Assembly (NCBI GenBank): GCA_965217265.1
Contig: CBDCHP010000010.1
Location: 1 to 16,079, forward strand
DNA from: JAGRGG01 sp965217265
GTDB taxonomy: Bacteria > Pseudomonadota > Alphaproteobacteria > Geminicoccales > Geminicoccaceae
Direction: 5' to 3'
DNA: 16,079 bases
Positions 14,904 through 16,079 of the stretch are shown here, in pieces. The notes below the pieces were generated by a model. The model was not told where the DNA came from. It saw only the letters and a list, made by a program, of their open reading frames with translations, and searched no databases. Made by a program: the position numbers and the translations under genes. Every line of letters begins with the position of its first letter. Positions within the stretch are counted from its first letter, which is position 1.

Positions 14904-16079
14904 ATGGCGGTCGCTGACGCCGAGAAGCCCGGCTGGCTGGAGGGTTGCGCGTCTACCTCGACCGCCGCGTCCTGGCCGTCCTCCTGCTCGGCTTCGCCAG
15001 CGGCCTGCGATCCTGCTCGTCTTGAGCACGCTCTCGGCGTGGCTGACCGAGGCCGGGGTCGACAAGGGCACAATCGGCCTGTTCGGCTTCGTCTTCGCCC
15101 CTTACGTCTTCAAGTTCGCGTGGTCGCCGCTCGTCGACCGGCTGCCGCTGCCGCCGTTCACGACCTTGTTCGGCCGCCGCCGCGGCTGGATGCTGTTCGC
15201 CCAGATCGGCCTGGTCTTGAGCATCTGGGGCCTGGGCCGAACCGACCCGGTCGCCGACTTGTGGTGGACGGCGTTCGCGGCCGTCCTCGTCGCCTTCTTC
15301 TCGGCGACGCAGGACATCGCGATCGACGCCTTTCGCATCGAGAGCCTGCCGCAAGAGAAATTGGGTGCCGGGGCGGGCGTCGTCGTGCTCGGCTACCGCG
15401 TCGCCATGTTCACCGCCTCCGCCGGTGCCCTTCTCATCGCCGCCAGGGCCGGCTGGTCCGCCGCCTACGCCGTCATGGCGCTCCTCGTCCTGGTCGGCGT
15501 CGCCACCGTGCTCGCCGTCAAGGAGCCGCGGGGCTCGACGACGCGGCTGATCGACGACGACCTCTTGGAAGAGGAGCGCAACCTGCGCGAGGTGCCGGCC
15601 GACCGCTTGGCGGCGCTGCGGGGCTTGAGCGGCGTCCTCGTCGCCGTCCTCGTCTGGCTGGCGCTCCTGGAGCCACTCTCCTTCCTCTTCGGCCTCTTCG
15701 GCCCCTACAACGCCGGCTGGGCCGGACCTTGGGGGATCGGGCGGGCGCTCGGCGTCGGCTTGGTGCTGGCCGGCAACGCCGTCGTCCTGGGGCTCGGCCT
15801 GCGCGTCGCCTACCGCTTGTGGCGCCTCGACCCGCGTGCCGGCCCCGACCTCAAGACCTACGCCCTCCTGGCGCTCGGCTGGGCGGTCTTCAAGATCGTC
15901 TGGTACGTGCTCAGCGCGGCACCGCCCTACTTCGGCGAGGTCTACGGCTGGGCGCTGCTGGCGCTGATCGGCCTCGCCGTCAACGGAATCTTGGCCCTCT
16001 TCGGCGCCGGCTCGATCGTCTTCGATCCGGCCACGGGTGCGGCTTGGGTGATGATCCTCTCGTTCTGGGTCGAGTTCTT
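14904..16079 (+). CDS. AmpG-like MFS permease, 5' part, with two frameshifts near the start
   Basis: ATG at 14904 is preceded by AGGGGGAG five bases upstream. The first 13 codons give MAVADAEKPGWLE, then the frame breaks near 14943. After adding one base it reads GLRVYLDRRVLAVLLLGFASGL, breaks again near 15008, and after one more base reads PILLVLSTLSAWLTEAGV and stays open to the right edge (392 aa seen). Family hallmarks are FKFAWSPLVDRLPLPP, FGRRRGWML, FFSATQDIAIDAFRIESL and LGYRVAMFTASAG, as in AmpG, which imports anhydromuropeptides from the periplasm for cell-wall recycling. At about residues 240-370 the protein carries some four hydrophobic helices before AAWVMILSFWVEF, apparently extra compared with the usual loop between the two halves. 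It lies 68 bases after the export gene on the same strand. Substrate is inferred from family only; a sugar or nucleotide transporter of the same superfamily is possible. Confidence 0.8.
   Translation, partial: MAVADAEKPGWLEGCASTSTAASWPSSCSASPAACDPARLEHALGVADRGRGRQGHNRPVRLRLRPLRLQVRVVAARRPAAAAAVHDLVRPPPRLDAVRPDRPGLEHLGPGPNRPGRRLVVDGVRGRPRRLLLGDAGHRDRRLSHREPAAREIGCRGGRRRARLPRRHVHRLRRCPSHRRQGRLVRRLRRHGAPRPGRRRHRARRQGAAGLDDAADRRRPLGRGAQPARGAGRPLGGAAGLERRPRRRPRLAGAPGATLLPLRPLRPLQRRLGRTLGDRAGARRRLGAGRQRRRPGARPARRLPLVAPRPACRPRPQDLRPPGARLGGLQDRLVRAQRGTALLRRGLRLGAAGADRPRRQRNLGPLRRRLDRLRSGHGCGLGDDPLVLGRVL

Noticed and set aside
1..16079. Mobile element, CRISPR array, defence system or phage genes
   Set aside because: No transposase, integrase, nuclease or regularly spaced short repeat was found; all genes belong to envelope, polysaccharide or amino acid metabolism.

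Overview
The window looks like chromosomal DNA from a high-GC (by eye about two thirds G+C) Gram-negative bacterium, most likely an alphaproteobacterium. The evidence is the gene content: a TamA/TamB outer-membrane assembly pair, a short Wza-type polysaccharide export lipoprotein with a beta-barrel partner, GalE, an AmpG-like permease and an ArgD-type aminotransferase. Strong GC third-position bias and REP-like intergenic repeats of a style common in Alphaproteobacteria also fit. A Rhodospirillales-like affiliation is only an impression. No tRNA, rRNA, CRISPR array, insertion sequence, integrase or toxin-antitoxin gene was seen.

Minus-strand block 1 (about 10252 down to 1) reads as one operon in the order MscS/YbiO-type mechanosensitive channel, tamA, tamB, ABC-2 permease, then the 5' part of argD. 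The channel and tamA overlap by 4 bases. tamA and tamB are 48 bases apart. The permease ATG directly follows the tamB stop. argD starts 70 bases further on and runs off the left edge. The TamA protein carries a lipoprotein signal (Cys18), so it resembles the lipidated TamL form. TamB is very long (about 1575 aa) and contains an exact-period 114-residue internal repeat.

Minus-strand block 2 (12.6 to 10.4 kb) holds a PPP-family metallophosphatase and galE, separated by about 350 bases that contain hairpins and a facing pair of REP-like repeats. galE is followed by a large imperfect inverted repeat (10294-10442) that probably terminates transcription and separates it from block 1.

The plus-strand block (12.8 to 16.1 kb) diverges from the phosphatase. 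It encodes an outer-membrane beta-barrel protein, a short polysaccharide-export (OPX) lipoprotein and an AmpG-like MFS permease that runs off the right edge. Barrel, OPX protein, galE and phosphatase together suggest an exopolysaccharide locus: GalE would supply UDP-galactose, and barrel plus OPX could form a split outer-membrane exporter. A perfect 28-base palindrome lies in the divergent promoter region.

Six places need a base change to keep a conserved protein in frame: three in the ABC permease, one at the 3' end of tamB and two at the 5' end of the AmpG-like gene. All can be read as lost bases, mostly in short homopolymers. Sequencing or assembly error is therefore more likely than true gene decay, and naive translation gives wrong ends for these proteins.
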